Position numbers and translations under genes: made by a program. The notes beneath the pieces were generated by a model. That model made no database searches and was not told the origin of the DNA. It saw only the letters and a list, made by a program, of their open reading frames with translations. DNA of 64,000 nucleotides from Flavobacterium sp. ASV13 (GTDB lineage Bacteria; Bacteroidota; Bacteroidia; Flavobacteriales; Flavobacteriaceae): positions 744,001 to 808,000 of the forward strand of contig NZ_JQJY01000002.1 in assembly GCF_000745775.1 (NCBI RefSeq), in the 5' to 3' direction. This document shows positions 1-8,533 of this stretch, in pieces (position 1 is the first letter of the stretch; every line of letters begins with the position of its first letter).

Positions 1-501
1 CATATTGGTTTTTTCACGCCAAATTTTTGCGGTATAAATATTACTGCTATTTGGATATTTATAAAGAATATAATTGAATGCTTCTAATGCAGGAATAAAA
101 CGCTGATCATAGTATCTTGCTTTCCCCAGCATTAGATACGCTTCATCAATCTGATAATTTTTTTCTCTTCCTCCAATATTCATGGAGTGTTTCTGAATGG
201 CTTTTGTCGCTTTCGTTTCCGCTAGTTCAAAATCGGGATTTTTTGTTTTTTCTCCTTCCGAAAAATTTTCATCAAACTGCATTTTTTCAATTGGCAGTAT
301 TTTCCAAAAATTATCCTGATTATTGTTCTGAATTGATTTTAATCCTTTTTCAAGACCAATTCCACCATTATACAAAATGTTATATTTTGTACTTAAAGCG
401 TGCGAATTTCTGTTCACGAAGGTATTATTCTTGGTAGAGCAAGCTATCAAAAAGAATAAAAAACCGAGAAAAAAACAATATTTAAGAGTATTCTTTTTCA
501 A
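1..501 (-). CDS. sprE: SprE/PorW-like gliding motility lipoprotein (partial)
   Basis: This is the N-terminal part of a gene that runs off the left edge. The start is taken as TTG at 501, because an in-frame stop lies a few codons upstream. The first residues form a lipoprotein signal peptide: KKN, a hydrophobic run, then LIAC-S as the lipobox, with the acylated Cys near residue 21. Later residues (DEAYLMLGKARYYDQRF, ALEAFNYIL) look like a TPR helix pair. This combination fits SprE (PorW in Porphyromonas), an outer-membrane-associated TPR lipoprotein needed for type IX secretion and gliding. The family is named from recognition of the N-terminal region only, as the rest is missing. A generic TPR lipoprotein is the alternative. 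Confidence 0.7.
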   Translation of the reverse strand, partial: MKKNTLKYCFFLGFLFFLIACSTKNNTFVNRNSHALSTKYNILYNGGIGLEKGLKSIQNNNQDNFWKILPIEKMQFDENFSEGEKTKNPDFELAETKATKAIQKHSMNIGGREKNYQIDEAYLMLGKARYYDQRFIPALEAFNYILYKYPNSSNIYTAKIWREKTNM

Positions 502-588
502 TAGAACTAATTTTTAAAGCATAAACTTATAAAAAGCACTTTTAGTATATGACTTGTAAAAATACGCTTCTTTTTGAAATATAGAAAC

Positions 589-1284
589 TTAAACTGCAAA
601 AAACGATTCGAGCTCTTGTAAGGTTTCTTCTGAGGTTTGAATATCTTTTACAATTTCACCTTTATTAAGCGCAACAATTCGGTCACAAACTTCAACCGTG
701 TGTTGCAAATCATGGCTTGAAACCAAAACGGTAACATTCGGATCGTCAGCTAATTCTTTAATTATTTTCTTCAAACGACTCACTGTAGTTGGGTCTAAAT
801 TTGCAAAAGGTTCGTCTAAAATTATCACTTCCGGATTGCCAATAAGTGTTGCAATAATGCCTACTTTTTTCTGATTCCCTTTTGATAAATCGCGAAGGTA
901 TTTTTTGTTGTTTAAAATTTCTCCATTGAAAAATTCTTCATGTTTTTTCAAAAGTGCATCAATATCTGCTTTATTCTGATGACGCAAATCGCCAATAAAA
1001 TAAAAATATTCCTCTGGTGTCAAATAGCCAATTAGGAAACTTTCGTCTAAAAATGAACCTGTAAAAGATTTCCAGTTTTCGCTAGTATTTACCTGAATAT
1101 CATTTGTTTTTATATTTCCAGTCGAAGGCTGAATAAGATCCAGAAGCAAACTGAAAAAAGTAGTTTTTCCTGCGCCATTATTTCCGACAAGTCCAAAACT
1201 TTGTCCTTTCGGAATTTCAAGATTATTAATATTTAAAACTGTAGTATTGTTATATTTTTTTGAAAGTTGATTTACTTGTATCAT
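589..1284 (-). CDS. ABC transporter ATP-binding protein
   Basis: This is a 231-residue nucleotide-binding subunit of an ABC transporter. It has Walker A GNNGAGKTT at residues 34-42, a signature LSKGNQKK near 133, Walker B VIILDEP near 152, and a switch His in SSHD. It has no membrane segments, so it must pair with a separate permease. The gene just upstream on the same strand encodes a multi-pass DUF5687 protein (1366-2826, gap of 81 bp), which is the obvious partner. The substrate cannot be told from sequence. The closest-looking families are exporter-type ATPases of the CcmA/NatA group. Confidence 0.93.
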   Translation of the reverse strand: MIQVNQLSKKYNNTTVLNINNLEIPKGQSFGLVGNNGAGKTTFFSLLLDLIQPSTGNIKTNDIQVNTSENWKSFTGSFLDESFLIGYLTPEEYFYFIGDLRHQNKADIDALLKKHEEFFNGEILNNKKYLRDLSKGNQKKVGIIATLIGNPEVIILDEPFANLDPTTVSRLKKIIKELADDPNVTVLVSSHDLQHTVEVCDRIVALNKGEIVKDIQTSEETLQELESFFAV

Positions 1285-1365
1285 GGTAATATTAGATTTT
1301 AGATTGTTGATTTTAAATTTTAATGGAATAAAATTATCTCATTATCAAAGTGGCAAATTTTCTAA

Positions 1366-2826
1366 TTAACTCTTTTGTTTATAAGCACTTATTGTACTGT
1401 ATTTTTCGACTTTATATCTTTTTTCAATTATTGAAAAAACTTTATTTCTAAATACAAATCCTAAAACTCCTGCTCCTGCAACCAGCATTAAGCCAAGTGT
1501 TTTATCTCCGAGATAAAGTCCGATTCCATAAAGTCCCAAAGGCAATAATAATTTTGGCAAAGTCAATAACATTGCATTTACATTAAATGCTTTTTTATCT
1601 CCAAAAGCACCGCCGGCGTTACTCAAATCAATTGGAGTTTTTGTAAATGCTCCTCCTAAAAGAACCAAATGAGAATTTACTCCAATATTGTAAATGGCAC
1701 CAACCACAATAGTCAAATAAACCTGCCATCCGTAAAAAAGATAAAATGAAGCCAAAATTGTCGATACAAAAGTGGCAATAACAATTAACCACCATTTTGA
1801 AGTAATATAACCGCGATACGGAATATTTTGTGTCATCATCAATTGATAATATGAACTGTCCCAGCTTGGTACGAATTGTCCAAAGACAAATAAAAATCCA
1901 CCTGAAACAAATATTCCCGCAAAAATATACATAACCGCAGGCTGGTGTGTATTGCCAAAAAAGATCAATCCGTAAAACAAAAAGAAGAAACTCATGATAA
2001 TAGTCGTTTTTGACCTCTTGTTTCTTTTAATCAACTTAATGTCATTTTTAAGAAAGGTTCCCAAAGTTCCAAATTGATTCAGCCAAGAAAGATTTTCAGT
2101 CGTCGCTATGTCTTCTTTCTTAGAAAGTCCGGCATCTAAATATAAATTGTTTTTGAAATATTTAAATGTAAATGCATACAACCCTCCTAATAACAAAACA
2201 GGAATCAAAAACAGTCCTTTTATGGTGTAAAGTCCCTGGAAAAAAGGAGTTGTGAAAATGGTAATATCAAAAAGCTTATAATATTGTGCAGCTCCAAAAG
2301 CTAAAGCAAGCCCAATAAAAACAACAAATAATTTGTCGATATTGCTTAAAATAATATTCAAAAAATTGTTGATATAGATTAATGAGAAAATCGCCAAAAG
2401 CCAAAATAAAATTCCCAAAATATCATATCCTTCAATAATAAGAACAATTGAAAAAGGCACAAAGAAAAGCGCATGAACCCAGTTAAAAAAGGACAATGCC
2501 GTTTTACCTAAAGAAAAATGAACAATAGTTGGTTTTTTAAAAGGCAAAACCAATAATGGTTTGATATTAAGAACCGGAATCGCCTGCATTAACAAACGAA
2601 CCACAAGATCAAGCAAAAAATAATAAATCAGGAATTTATTAATGGTTACTAACGGTTCGAGATTCATTTTTTTAAGTACATAAAATGCGCCTACTCCCAT
2701 TGCAATAAAAATTACCGAAAAGTAAACCATCAAAAACCCAATTAAAATTTTCATGGCCAGATTTGCTCCAAATGAAGCTGATCTTACAAAGGCTTTCCAT
2801 TCGAGATAAATAAACTTTTTAATCAT
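1366..2826 (-). CDS. DUF5687 family membrane protein, ABC permease partner
   Basis: This is a 486-residue polytopic inner-membrane protein with roughly ten or more hydrophobic segments spread over its length. The N-terminus (IYLEWKAFVRSASFGANLAMK) is typical of DUF5687 proteins of Bacteroidota. Its function is not established, but it lies directly upstream of an ABC ATPase on the same strand, so it is probably the membrane half of that transporter. A -7 box TACATTTG sits about 33 bp before the ATG, so the two genes are likely transcribed from here. The substrate is unknown. Confidence 0.85.
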   Translation of the reverse strand: MIKKFIYLEWKAFVRSASFGANLAMKILIGFLMVYFSVIFIAMGVGAFYVLKKMNLEPLVTINKFLIYYFLLDLVVRLLMQAIPVLNIKPLLVLPFKKPTIVHFSLGKTALSFFNWVHALFFVPFSIVLIIEGYDILGILFWLLAIFSLIYINNFLNIILSNIDKLFVVFIGLALAFGAAQYYKLFDITIFTTPFFQGLYTIKGLFLIPVLLLGGLYAFTFKYFKNNLYLDAGLSKKEDIATTENLSWLNQFGTLGTFLKNDIKLIKRNKRSKTTIIMSFFFLFYGLIFFGNTHQPAVMYIFAGIFVSGGFLFVFGQFVPSWDSSYYQLMMTQNIPYRGYITSKWWLIVIATFVSTILASFYLFYGWQVYLTIVVGAIYNIGVNSHLVLLGGAFTKTPIDLSNAGGAFGDKKAFNVNAMLLTLPKLLLPLGLYGIGLYLGDKTLGLMLVAGAGVLGFVFRNKVFSIIEKRYKVEKYSTISAYKQKS

Positions 2827-2858
2827 GGTTATTCAGTTTTAGTTTTTCAGTAAGAGAC

Positions 2859-2866
2859 CAAATGTA
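2859..2866 (-). promoter_or_regulatory. -7 promoter element for the DUF5687/ABC operon
   Basis: TACATTTG on the minus strand matches the Bacteroidota -7 consensus TAnnTTTG and ends about 32 bp before the ATG at 2826. No well-spaced -33 TTG was seen. Confidence 0.5.
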
Positions 2867-2929
2867 GGAAAACGTTACAAAAAAAGTTAAAAAAATTATT
2901 TTAGTAAGTGTCAATTACTTAGTGTTTGC

Positions 2930-2937
2930 TACTTTTG
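2930..2937 (+). promoter_or_regulatory. -7 promoter element for the PaaE-like reductase
   Basis: TACTTTTG matches TAnnTTTG and lies 15 bp before the ATG at 2953. This implies a very short leader. No clear -33 TTG at the usual spacing. Confidence 0.45.
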
Positions 2938-2952
2938 CAAAAAAAATAAATC

Positions 2953-4005
2953 ATGCCTTCATTCTTAAAACTTATAATTAAAGAGGTAAAACGTGAAACT
3001 GCAGAAGCTGTTTCAGTACTTTTTAATGTTCCTGAAGAACTAAAATCAGACTATAAATTTATAGCCGGACAATACATAAATTTAAAATTAACACTTGATA
3101 ATCAAGAAATAAGACGTGCTTATTCTATTTGCTCTGCGCCAGAAAGCGGCGAATTGCGAATTGCAGTTAAAGCGGTAAAAAATGGTCTTTTCTCTCAGTT
3201 TGCCAACACAAAGCTTAAAGCTGGCGATGTTCTTGAAGTAGGACATCCTGAAGGTAAATTTACTTTTGAACCAGAAGCTGACAGACAAAAAAATTATGCG
3301 GCGTTTGCTGCAGGAAGCGGAATTACTCCAGTTCTTTCTATCATAAAATCAGTTTTAAAAAGCGAACCAAAAAGTTCATTTGTATTGGTTTACGGAAATA
3401 AAACTCCGGAACAAACTATTTTTCATCAAGAACTGCATGATTTACAATTGCAATATGTAGGGCGTTTTTTCGTACATTATGTATTTAGTCAGGCTAAAGC
3501 GGAAAATGCTTTATTTGGAAGAATTGAAAAATCTGCTGTAAATTTTGTTTTGAACAACAAACACAAAGAACTTCAATTTGATAAATTTTTCTTATGCGGA
3601 CCTGAAGAAATGATTAATACTGTTTCAGATATTTTAAAAGAAAAGAATGTAAAAGATTCGGCAATTAAGTTTGAACTTTTTACATCTTCTTCTGAAGAGC
3701 ATGCAATTCAGGGTTCTCAGGAAGGTCATACTAAAATTACAGTTTTAGTTGACGATGAAGAAGTTACTTTCGAAATGTCTAAAAAACAAACTATTCTTGA
3801 CGCTGCTTTAAAACAAGGTGTTGACGCTCCTTATTCTTGCCAGGGCGGAATTTGCAGCAGCTGTTTAGGACGTGTTACAGCTGGTACTGCTGAAATGACA
3901 AAAAATTCAATTTTAACAGATGGCGAAATCGCAGAAGGTTTAATTTTAACTTGCCAGGCGCACCCAACATCAGATACTATTTATGTTGATTACGACGACG
4001 TGTAG
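2953..4005 (+). CDS. PaaE-like ferredoxin/flavin oxidoreductase
   Basis: This is a 350-residue electron-transfer protein with three modules. Residues 1-105 form an FAD-binding barrel with the R-x-Y-S motif (RRAYSICSAP). Residues 110-240 form an NAD(P)H-binding domain with GSGITPVLS and CGPEEMI. The last 90 residues are a plant-type [2Fe-2S] ferredoxin with ligands in C-QGGI-C-SS-C and a fourth Cys in LTCQAHP. This order matches the reductase subunit of phenylacetyl-CoA epoxidase (PaaE) and related single-chain reductases. No other paa genes are nearby, so it probably serves another oxygenase or desaturase. It stands alone between a promoter and a strong terminator. Confidence 0.88.
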   Translation: MPSFLKLIIKEVKRETAEAVSVLFNVPEELKSDYKFIAGQYINLKLTLDNQEIRRAYSICSAPESGELRIAVKAVKNGLFSQFANTKLKAGDVLEVGHPEGKFTFEPEADRQKNYAAFAAGSGITPVLSIIKSVLKSEPKSSFVLVYGNKTPEQTIFHQELHDLQLQYVGRFFVHYVFSQAKAENALFGRIEKSAVNFVLNNKHKELQFDKFFLCGPEEMINTVSDILKEKNVKDSAIKFELFTSSSEEHAIQGSQEGHTKITVLVDDEEVTFEMSKKQTILDAALKQGVDAPYSCQGGICSSCLGRVTAGTAEMTKNSILTDGEIAEGLILTCQAHPTSDTIYVDYDDV

Positions 4006-4023
4006 ACATTTAAAATTCCAATA

Positions 4024-4071
4024 AAAAAAATCCAAATTCCAATTTACTATAAGGAATTTGGATTTTTTTAT
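4024..4071. terminator. Bidirectional hairpin terminator
   Basis: AAATCCAAATTCC is followed after a short loop by GGAATTTGGATTT and a T-run, with an A-run on the other side. It follows the PaaE-like gene. A near-identical hairpin follows the next gene (about 4714-4757). Confidence 0.8.
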
Positions 4072-4294
4072 GCCGTTCTTTTTTATCAGAGTTTAAAATA
4101 TCGATTCCTTTTCAAAAAGCGATTTTAAATAATACATAAAAAAGACTATACCTATTTAAATATTTTTTAAAAAATGTCCTGAAAATTTACTATATTAGTA
4201 GTGCGCTTGAACCTGATAAATCCTTCTTTATCTTAAAGATAGATTTTATAAGGCTATATTTAATTGTCAACACGTTTTTAAAACATTCAATATT

Positions 4295-4690
4295 ATGGCA
4301 ATGCATCACTACCTCCGTTTGACTTTTATATTACTTTTTGTAATATCATCTTTTGTCGTGGTCTACTTTGTAATTAAAAAAAGAAGAAACAGAAAAGCTC
4401 CTAAACTTCTTTCAAAAGAAAACTATCCTTCAACGCTTGAAGAAATGAAAGAAATATCAGTCGAAAATGATAACTTTTTTAATATTTGGCCGTATGTAAG
4501 TGAACTAAAAGCTGCCAAGATTTTATCAAATAAAATTAAAGAATCTGAATTAATTCATAAAGTTTATAGAAATTCAACTAACAATTTGGAACACGTTTTA
4601 CTTGTTACTGAACAAGAAAACCGCTTTGTTGAAATTGTAGTTGACAGAAAGAAAAAGAAAGCAATGGGCTATCTTTTTCTGAATTTATAA
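4295..4690 (+). CDS. Small single-pass membrane protein of unknown function
   Basis: This is a 131-residue protein that I do not recognise. It has one N-terminal membrane segment (about residues 8-27, YLRLTFILLFVISSFVVVYF) followed by a strongly basic KKRRNRK stretch, which predicts an inside-positive anchor and a mostly cytoplasmic domain of about 100 residues. The C-terminus is rich in Lys and ends hydrophobic (MGYLFLNL). A second ATG two codons in (4301) could be used instead. The gene is alone between two similar terminators, so it is probably monocistronic. Its 5' region of about 290 bp has no other gene. Confidence 0.6.
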   Translation: MAMHHYLRLTFILLFVISSFVVVYFVIKKRRNRKAPKLLSKENYPSTLEEMKEISVENDNFFNIWPYVSELKAAKILSNKIKESELIHKVYRNSTNNLEHVLLVTEQENRFVEIVVDRKKKKAMGYLFLNL

Positions 4691-4713
4691 GACATCCATA
4701 ACCTTTATCAAAA

Positions 4714-4757
4714 TAAAAAAATCCAAATTTCAACTTTGTAATTGGAATTTGGATTTT
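4714..4757. terminator. Bidirectional hairpin terminator
   Basis: AAAAAAATCCAAATTTC pairs with GAATTTGGATTTT across a short loop. It lies between the converging small membrane protein gene and the GT9 gene, and closely resembles the hairpin at 4024-4071. Confidence 0.75.
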
Positions 4758-4776
4758 CTATTTATTGGAATTTCTA

Positions 4777-5823
4777 CTATAACTGAGACTGAATAGTATT
4801 AACTATTTTCTTTGGAGAAATCGTTCGCATCGCATCTTCATAACCTTCAACAATTTTATTTCCATAAACAGATGTTGGTAGTTTTGGATATTTATTTCTA
4901 TCAGAAGTTAAAGCGTTTTCCAAACTCTGATTAAAAGGCAAAAATCCAGCATATGGATGTGTTGCTCCCCAAAGCGTAATTACTTTTACGCCCAACATTG
5001 CAGCAATATGTGCGTTTCCGGAATCCATTGAAAGCATTACATCCAGATTACTTATCAATTTTAATTCCTGCTGAAATTTAATTTTCCCGGCAACATTTAT
5101 TACATTTTTAAAAGGCTCAGAAAGCGAATCTAAAATTTCGATTTCTTTTTTTCCGCCCCCAAAAAGCAAAATAGTTTGGTCTTTGTTTTCGGCTAATTTT
5201 TCAATTACTTCCTTCATTAAATCTAAAGGATAAACCTTAGAATCATATTGAGCAAAAGGCGCAATCCCGATTAATTTTTGATAATTCTCGCCGATTAAAT
5301 CCGTGATTTCAGCACTTAAAACTGCTTTTTTAGGAAATTCGGAATTTGATAAATCTACCGGAAAACCCAATTCTTCAAACACTTTGGCGTGTCTTTCAAA
5401 CATCGTTGGCAATTGCTTGAAAATCTTATTTTCAGCACGAGTTAATTCTTTTTTTCCTTCTCGGCCTTTATCAACAGTTGCTCTTTTTTTTCCGCTTAAA
5501 GCGAAAAGCAAACTCACAACTTTGGATCTTAAAACATTATGAAGATCTGCAAAAGCATCAATTTCAAGCTTTTTTAAATCTTTAAACAATCGCAAAAGCC
5601 CAGGAAAACCTTTATGTCTTTCTTTTTCATCAAAAGCAAAAAATTCAAGATTCGGAATTCCGTCAAAAAAAGGTTTGAAAAATGGACGAGAAATAACCGT
5701 CATTTTTATCTCAGGATATTGTTTTACAAAAGCGCGTAAAACAGGAACCGTCATGGCGACATCTCCCATTGCGGATAGTCTCATGACGGCTATGTGTTTA
5801 ATTTTGGTAGACAAGTCGGCCAA
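4777..5823 (-). CDS. Glycosyltransferase family 9 (heptosyltransferase-like)
   Basis: This is a 348-residue GT-B enzyme of family GT9, the ADP-heptose:LPS heptosyltransferase family. Supporting features are the N-terminal RLSAMGDVAMTVPVLRAF (sugar-acceptor side), a central LLFGGGKKE, and the C-terminal MDSGNAHIAAMLGVKVITLWGATHP donor-binding motif. It starts one base after the stop of the DUF4254 gene at 5825, so the two are translationally linked. GT9 and DUF4254 genes often sit together in Bacteroidota. The role is inferred as transfer of a core sugar to lipid A-core. Acceptor and donor are not known. Confidence 0.9.
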   Translation of the reverse strand: MADLSTKIKHIAVMRLSAMGDVAMTVPVLRAFVKQYPEIKMTVISRPFFKPFFDGIPNLEFFAFDEKERHKGFPGLLRLFKDLKKLEIDAFADLHNVLRSKVVSLLFALSGKKRATVDKGREGKKELTRAENKIFKQLPTMFERHAKVFEELGFPVDLSNSEFPKKAVLSAEITDLIGENYQKLIGIAPFAQYDSKVYPLDLMKEVIEKLAENKDQTILLFGGGKKEIEILDSLSEPFKNVINVAGKIKFQQELKLISNLDVMLSMDSGNAHIAAMLGVKVITLWGATHPYAGFLPFNQSLENALTSDRNKYPKLPTSVYGNKIVEGYEDAMRTISPKKIVNTIQSQL

Positions 5824-5824
5824 A

Positions 5825-6430
5825 TTATTTTTTATTTTGATATAAAACAGGATTCAAATCATCGTCGTTGTACATTTTCATTTGTTTGTACACTTTCATG
5901 AATTTATCGCCATTTTCGATATCGGTCAATAATTCTTCAATTGCTGTAGATAAATCTGTTCTTTGTTCTAAAAGAATGTTTAATTTTTCCTGACATTTAT
6001 CTCTATGTTCTTGCGAAGCCTCTGCACGAGTAGCTTCTTCATGCATGTGATAAATTTTTAAAGCCAAAATAGACAATCTGTCAAATGCCCAAGCCGGACT
6101 TTCAGAGTTGATTTTTGCACCATCTTTTGCTTGTACAGAACTGTATTTTTGCAAAAAGTAGCTGTCGATATATTCAACCATATCCGTTCTTTCCTGATTT
6201 GAAGCATCGATTCTTCTTTTCAAAGTCAATGCTGCAACCGGATCAATTTGCGGATCACGAATAATGTCCTCAAAATGCCATTGAACAGTGTCAATCCAAT
6301 TTTTTAAATATAATAAATGCTCAAATTTATCCTTTGGATAAGGATTGTTAATGGGCTGATCAACATTATCAAATTGGTGATAATCTTTGATACTTTGTTC
6401 GAAAACAGAATATGCTAATTTTGAAAACAT
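5825..6430 (-). CDS. DUF4254 domain protein
   Basis: This is an all-helical cytoplasmic protein of about 201 residues matching the DUF4254 family. The motif-rich part includes NPYPKDKFEHLLYLKNWIDTVQWHFEDIIRDP. The reading frame is open to a GTG at 6451, but that codon lies inside a -7 promoter element, so the ATG at 6430 (MFSKLAYS) is chosen. It is the first gene of a two-gene operon with the GT9 enzyme. No biochemical function is established. The gene pairing suggests a role in LPS core synthesis. Confidence 0.85.
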   Translation of the reverse strand: MFSKLAYSVFEQSIKDYHQFDNVDQPINNPYPKDKFEHLLYLKNWIDTVQWHFEDIIRDPQIDPVAALTLKRRIDASNQERTDMVEYIDSYFLQKYSSVQAKDGAKINSESPAWAFDRLSILALKIYHMHEEATRAEASQEHRDKCQEKLNILLEQRTDLSTAIEELLTDIENGDKFMKVYKQMKMYNDDDLNPVLYQNKK

Positions 6431-6450
6431 GTCTTTAATTATTAGAGACA

Positions 6451-6458
6451 CAAAGATA
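6451..6458 (-). promoter_or_regulatory. -7 promoter element for DUF4254/GT9
   Basis: TATCTTTG on the minus strand matches TAnnTTTG exactly. It excludes the GTG at 6451 as a start and supports ATG at 6430. Confidence 0.55.
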
Positions 6459-6541
6459 CTTTTTATACTTTTATGGTGTGAAAAAAACTATTATTTTTTC
6501 ATTTTTGCGTTAAAAACAATCAATAATTTTAAAAATTACAT

Positions 6542-7195
6542 ATGAAAATTCATTATATATCTGAAAATAACAGCGTACTGAATCATTTTTTAGGCCAGAT
6601 CAGAAATGTAAATGTTCAGAACGACAGCATGCGTTTTCGAAGAAATATTGAGCGAATTGGAGAAATTATGGCGTATGAACTGAGCAAAACTTTACCGTAC
6701 AAAAACGTCGATATTCAAACACCGTTAGGCATTAAAAAAACAACCGAAATTGCATCTGATATTGTTTTATGTCCGATTTTAAGAGCTGGATTACCACTAC
6801 ATAATGGCTTTTTGAATTATTTTGATCATGCTGAAAACAGCTTCGTTTCGGCCTGTAGATTTCATCCAAATAATGATGATGAATTTGAAATTTTAGTTGA
6901 ATATCAAGCAATTTCAAATCTCAACAATAAAACTGTATTACTGCTTGATCCCATGTTGGCAACCGGACAATCAATCGTTGCCGTTCACGAAAAATTAATG
7001 CAGAATGCCACTCCGGCCGAGTTTCATATTGTTGTTGTTATCGCTGCTCCGGAAGGTGTTGCACACTTAGAAAAAAATCTTCCTGACAATTGCCATTTAT
7101 GGGTTGCAGCTCTTGACGAAAAACTAAATGAGAAAAACTACATTGTTCCCGGACTTGGCGACGCCGGAGATCTTGCCTATGGAAGCAAATTATAA
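6542..7195 (+). CDS. upp: Uracil phosphoribosyltransferase
   Basis: This 217-residue salvage enzyme makes UMP from uracil and PRPP in the cytosol. The PRPP-binding motif VLLLDPMLATGQS lies near residues 137-149, with the flanking CPILRAGLPLHNG and the C-terminal GLGDAGDLAYG uracil-binding region. The length fits the family. Its last 6 bases overlap the end of the convergent DUF6427 gene. A small DUF6341 gene lies downstream, as is common in flavobacteria. Confidence 0.96.
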   Translation: MKIHYISENNSVLNHFLGQIRNVNVQNDSMRFRRNIERIGEIMAYELSKTLPYKNVDIQTPLGIKKTTEIASDIVLCPILRAGLPLHNGFLNYFDHAENSFVSACRFHPNNDDEFEILVEYQAISNLNNKTVLLLDPMLATGQSIVAVHEKLMQNATPAEFHIVVVIAAPEGVAHLEKNLPDNCHLWVAALDEKLNEKNYIVPGLGDAGDLAYGSKL

Positions 7196-8119
7196 TTGAG
7201 AGAAAAAAGTAAATAAACTGCAGCAAATAAGAACATAAAATACAATTTCGTTGTTTAATTTTTGCTGCATATATTCTACATGGCTCGATGCCATAAGAGT
7301 TAATGGCGTAATGCTAAACAACAGTAAATCATTGCTTTTGTTAGGTGAAAGAATAAAAACAAAAGCGGCAATAAAAAAACAAGCCACGATTTTTTTATAC
7401 GAAGTATGCACAATCTGGGGTCTATTTGATAAAGTCATTAACATTGAAACCACAAAAAATAAAGCTACCGCAACATAAATTGAAAGTGCTCCATTTTCGT
7501 AATTATTTTTAAAATAGTCGATACTTAAATCGATTACAGCTCTTTTTTCAACAAATGCAATGGCATCAAAATGAAATAAAAGCGAGACCATTAAAAAGAT
7601 TAGCGAAACTGCTAAAAGTGCTACAAAAGGCAAAACCCAGTTTCTATAATCGCGTGAAACGTGAAAAATAATGGATATAAAAACCAAAATCAGGAAAAGA
7701 ATACACCAAAATTGAAACAAAGATGCTATTAAAATCCAAAAAGAAGCATCAAATATTTTTTCTTTAGAAGATTTTAAAGACTGCAACGAAATTAATCTTC
7801 GAAGTGCCAGAAGCAGAAAAAAATTGGCATAAATAACATTCGAATCGTTAAATATCGTCGGGAAAAATAAGATAAACAGCAAGTAGAAAAAAATCGCGTA
7901 TCCGTTGTCTTTGCTGAGTCCGTTCTTTTTTGCAATGAAATTAATCAGGAAAAAAGAAGCCAAAACAAAGCACAGCAAACTTACTTTTTGGAATCCCAAA
8001 AAATAATTAGTAATCCAAGATGGATCCTGAATTTGAAACAGAAAAAAGAAAACCAGTATTAAAATTACAACCAAAGAATAATTTAATGGTGTAGATTTTT
8101 TAAAAACACTTGTTATCAT
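7190..8119 (-). CDS. DUF6427-like polytopic membrane protein
   Basis: This is a 309-residue, strongly hydrophobic inner-membrane protein with about eight to nine predicted membrane segments. The N-terminus is MITSVFKKSTPLNYSLVVIL. It matches my recollection of the flavobacterial DUF6427 family, which sits beside upp, but no function is known. The loops hold few charged or conserved residues, and nothing suggests a catalytic motif. The two genes converge and overlap by 6 bp, with no room for a separate terminator. Confidence 0.7.
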   Translation of the reverse strand: MITSVFKKSTPLNYSLVVILILVFFFLFQIQDPSWITNYFLGFQKVSLLCFVLASFFLINFIAKKNGLSKDNGYAIFFYLLFILFFPTIFNDSNVIYANFFLLLALRRLISLQSLKSSKEKIFDASFWILIASLFQFWCILFLILVFISIIFHVSRDYRNWVLPFVALLAVSLIFLMVSLLFHFDAIAFVEKRAVIDLSIDYFKNNYENGALSIYVAVALFFVVSMLMTLSNRPQIVHTSYKKIVACFFIAAFVFILSPNKSNDLLLFSITPLTLMASSHVEYMQQKLNNEIVFYVLICCSLFTFFSQL

Positions 8120-8194
8120 AAGGATATTTTATACTTTTGTGATTGTAAAGATAATACTTGTTTAAAATGAAAAACCGAACAAGTTGAAAAAAAG

Positions 8195-8210
8195 ATTCGA
8201 TTAATCGAAT
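8195..8210. repeat. 16-bp perfect palindrome upstream of the DUF6341 gene
   Basis: ATTCGATTAATCGAAT lies 53 bp before the ATG at 8263, in the gap between two divergent genes. It may be an operator, or chance in AT-rich DNA. Confidence 0.4.
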
Positions 8211-8262
8211 TTTGTCTTCAAAGCATTACACAACAATAAATAACATATAATTTTAAAAAATT

Positions 8263-8493
8263 ATGACAGCTTTTTTTGAAGGAATACAATACTTATTCGT
8301 TAACATTTTGTTTGCTCCTCTTGACTTTTTACGTCGTTTGGAATTAATTACATGGTTTGGTGCAAACACTATTAACTGGATTTTCATGATCATCTGTTCA
8401 TGTGCAATCGTTTATTGGATTAAACAATTACGCATTTTTGATGACGCTGGTACAGAAAACCAAGATACAACAGCTCATTCATTTTTAAAATAA
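8263..8493 (+). CDS. DUF6341 family small membrane protein
   Basis: This is a 76-residue protein with two hydrophobic stretches (roughly residues 8-24 and 37-54) and a short polar C-terminal tail. The aromatic-rich FFEGIQYLFVNILFAPLDFLRRLEL start is characteristic of a flavobacterial family usually found next to upp (DUF6341). The function is unknown. The ATG follows about 140 bp of leader or intergenic DNA. A weak CCCTTT/AAAGGG hairpin lies just after the stop. Confidence 0.72.
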   Translation: MTAFFEGIQYLFVNILFAPLDFLRRLELITWFGANTINWIFMIICSCAIVYWIKQLRIFDDAGTENQDTTAHSFLK

Positions 8494-8533
8494 TAAACCA
8501 AACCCTTTACTTAAAAAGGGCTGGCGATATTTT

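Noticed and set aside
117-437. A 106-codon open frame on the plus strand near the left edge
   Set aside because: It lies fully opposite the sprE-like lipoprotein gene, whose frame has a clear lipobox and TPR-like sequence. The plus-strand frame has no recognisable features.
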